Origin: Tenrec ecaudatus
Taxonomy: Eukaryota; Chordata; Mammalia; Afrosoricida; Tenrecidae
DNA: 64,000 nt
NCBI RefSeq assembly: GCF_050624435.1
Contig: NC_134538.1
Coordinates: 126,214,937 to 126,278,936, forward strand
Direction of reading: 5' to 3'
Shown in pieces: positions 61,321 to 64,000 of this stretch. Below the pieces are notes generated by a model, which made no database searches, was not told where the DNA came from, and saw nothing but the letters and a program-made list of their open reading frames with translations. Made by a program: the position numbers and the translations under genes. Positions within the stretch are counted from its first letter, which is position 1; every line of letters begins with the position of its first letter.

Positions 61321-63026
61321 CTTTCTGGTAAGCTTTTAAGATCTTTATTTTAACTCTAAAATTTCATATTCCTGCTAGCCAGATTCTTGAAACATTACAC
61401 TTCATCTATTAAATATATCCCTGGTCTCTCCCTATGCTGTTAGTTCAGGCACTGGCAGAACTGTCAGAATTTCTTCCATTTTCTACCTCTCCATCACACA
61501 CAAAAAATGAATATAAAACTAATTTGGTTGAGATCAGGCTACCATGAATGATACTTTGTTGTCACAAATAAATGTTGCAGAGTTAGAATAAATAAGGAGT
61601 GTTCTTCTCCATAGTGTTCTTCAAATGAATAACATTACATTTGAATTTGTGGTCATAACTTTGAAGAAGAGTAGTCATTCATCACACTGTTTTCAGTTAT
61701 GGGTAAATGACTCAATCCAGACTGAAAAGGTCTTCTAGCTGAACTCTGCCCATTGACTTTGTAGAAGTGAAATACCAAGAAGGTCGGAGGAACACCCGTT
61801 TGGGTTAGAAACTTAAAGCGTTTCTGAAGTGAATCACCCCAGTAGCTAACTGGCCACATTCTCAGAACCAAAACTTTAGATGAGCTCCAGTGGCCACACC
61901 CTGGAAAACCTTTTCCTATTGAAGCGTTGCTTTGGGTGTGTGCTGTAGACCCCAATCTGACTCTCAGCAGCCAGAAGCAGCAGGGTTGAGCTGTCCCAAC
62001 CTGTGGCTTCTCACCCTGCGAAGGCTTCACCATTGCATTACCAGGGCTCTTTACAATTCATTGTTGATGATTTCCAAACTGGAAAGCCAGAGGAAGCGTG
62101 GGAAATCACACCCCGGCAGCCCACAGACTCACAACGTGAAAGGTGTAGTCACTATCACTGAACACCACCTCTAGAAATGGTGGGATTGGTGGGGTTTATG
62201 TTGTATATGTTCACCACAATTTGTAAAGAACTAGCAAGGCAACGAGCTGACGCAAAAGTTCTTCCTGCACATGAACTTCAGGCCTACGTTGATCCACACG
62301 GGGAGACACACTACCCCCCACGGTGCTATGTTACATACAGAGATTTTGTGTGAAATCAAATCAAATCCTTGACTTTACATAATTATGCCAGTACATTGGT
62401 ATTTATTTTTAGTATTTAGTAGCTTCCTACCACTTGCTTAAAATAAAGAATGTTGACTGAGGTCCCTGAAGAAACATAACCAACAAAATTTAAGAAAAAG
62501 AAACTATCTCTTGATAGTACTGAGGTACTTGTCCGATGTTCTGTGTTTTCTCTAAGTCTGAAATTGTTCTGTATTTTAAATGCAGCAGGTCCAACACATA
62601 TTTACATTGCTATCATGCAATTGCAAAGTTACAGGAGATTACAAAGGGAGGTACAGAGACTTAACAGTTAAAGATCGCAGGGAACTTTCTTCAGCAGTAG
62701 AAAGTGGTTTCTCCTTTTTCTCCATGGAACAGGAGACATTCATATTCTGCTTGGCATTTTTGAATCTGGGCTTTTTGGAAAATCAGTTCTTTGAAGTTAT
62801 TGAGAGCACATACATGACACCGAGTCAGGAGTTCTGGTCGCTCCTGACCAGCTGCTCCGTTAGCAAGTGGTTCACGCTCACCCTAAATATCCTCAAAAAG
62901 AAAAGTTGGGATTTAAATAATTGGTAAGATTATGGTAAGGCTGAGCACCAGTTTTCTCCATTTCCTATTTCCTGACTTACCAGCTTAGAATGCAGTCCTA
63001 CCAATGCCCGTGTGTTCTTCCTTTAG

Positions 63027-63539
<513 letters not shown>

Positions 63540-63542
63540 TGA

Positions 63543-63683
63543 CAACTTCTTTTTTAAAAAATATTTTATTGGGGGCTCATACAACACTTATCACAATCCA
63601 TACATCCATCCATTGTGTCAAGCACATTTGTTGCCATCATCATTCTCAAAACATTTGCTTTCTACTTCTAATTGCAACTTCTT
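63543..63683 (-). mobile_element. L1 3'-terminal fragment
   Basis: The last ~120 bp of the young L1 in reverse: 'ttttattgggggctcataca', 'acttatcacaatccatacat' and 'ttctcaaaacatttgctttc'. The short duplication caacttctt at 63543-63551 and 63675-63683 indicates a very short insertion. It lies in PIK3CG intron 4. Confidence 0.88.
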
Positions 63684-63857
63684 AAAGGCTGCCAAAAATA
63701 CATTAAAAAAAATCTTCTGTCTGCATGGTGTAAGCAAATTTAATGCTCTCCTTTACAAGTTAATAATTTATAATGTACTTATAATAATATAGAATTATAT
63801 GGGAAATGCAATATTTTGCAAATATAAAGTGCATTTTTTATCTTAAGAAAAAGAACC

Positions 63858-64000
63858 GACTCACTCTCTCACTCACTCACTCACTCTCTCACTCACTCAC
63901 TCTCACTCTCACTCACTCACTCACTCTCACTCACTCTCTCACTCACTCACTCTCACTCACTCACTCTCTCACTCACTCACTCTCTGACTCACTCTCTCAC
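63858..64000. repeat. (CTCA)n/(CT)n compound microsatellite, running off the edge
   Basis: CACT/CTCA units interspersed with CTCT continue to the window end, so the full length is unknown. It lies in PIK3CG intron 4. Confidence 0.97.

Overview
The window is nuclear DNA from a placental mammal: intron-bearing genes, very dense interspersed repeats and no compact gene order. About twenty tRNA-headed SINEs of the AfroSINE type, RTE (BovB-like) LINE pieces and many 3' ends of one lineage-specific L1 family point to Afrotheria. Short hAT transposons that look like the horizontally transferred SPIN and OposCharlie1 families, which I recall being reported from tenrec but not from elephant, make a tenrec (Echinops-like) the best guess. 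The species call is inference.

Only one real gene is visible. The last 7 kb carries the 5' part of PIK3CG on the + strand: a large first coding exon (57707-59701, 665 codons), then exons at 63027-63092 and 63204-63429. Together they encode the first 762 residues of p110-gamma (adaptor-binding, Ras-binding, C2 and most of the helical domain). The kinase domain lies beyond the right edge. A possible non-coding first exon ends at 55132.

The other ~55 kb is gene-poor. It holds an intact-looking cytochrome c retrocopy (18978-19954) that landed in a mariner-like element. It also holds an L1-inside-L1-inside-RTE nest (25355-32285), an L1 insertion with an inverted 5' part (4312-5197), an L1 inside an AfroSINE (53335-54385), and five hAT elements with readable ends. 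Other contents are a Tigger/pogo-like element with a TA duplication (8314-9182), a candidate solitary LTR (34543-35164), a 33-bp minisatellite (45598-45922) and several microsatellites. Between these are long stretches with no feature I can support.

Read as a history, the window layers old mammalian repeats (MIR, L2, L1M, MER5-like), then mariner/Tigger and RTE/AfroSINE, then hAT elements and the young L1 family. Many insertions can be ordered because target-site duplications of 7-17 bp are still legible. The L1 family has a long 3' UTR containing a ~246-249 bp module whose copy number differs between insertions. That module is the most distinctive structure here.
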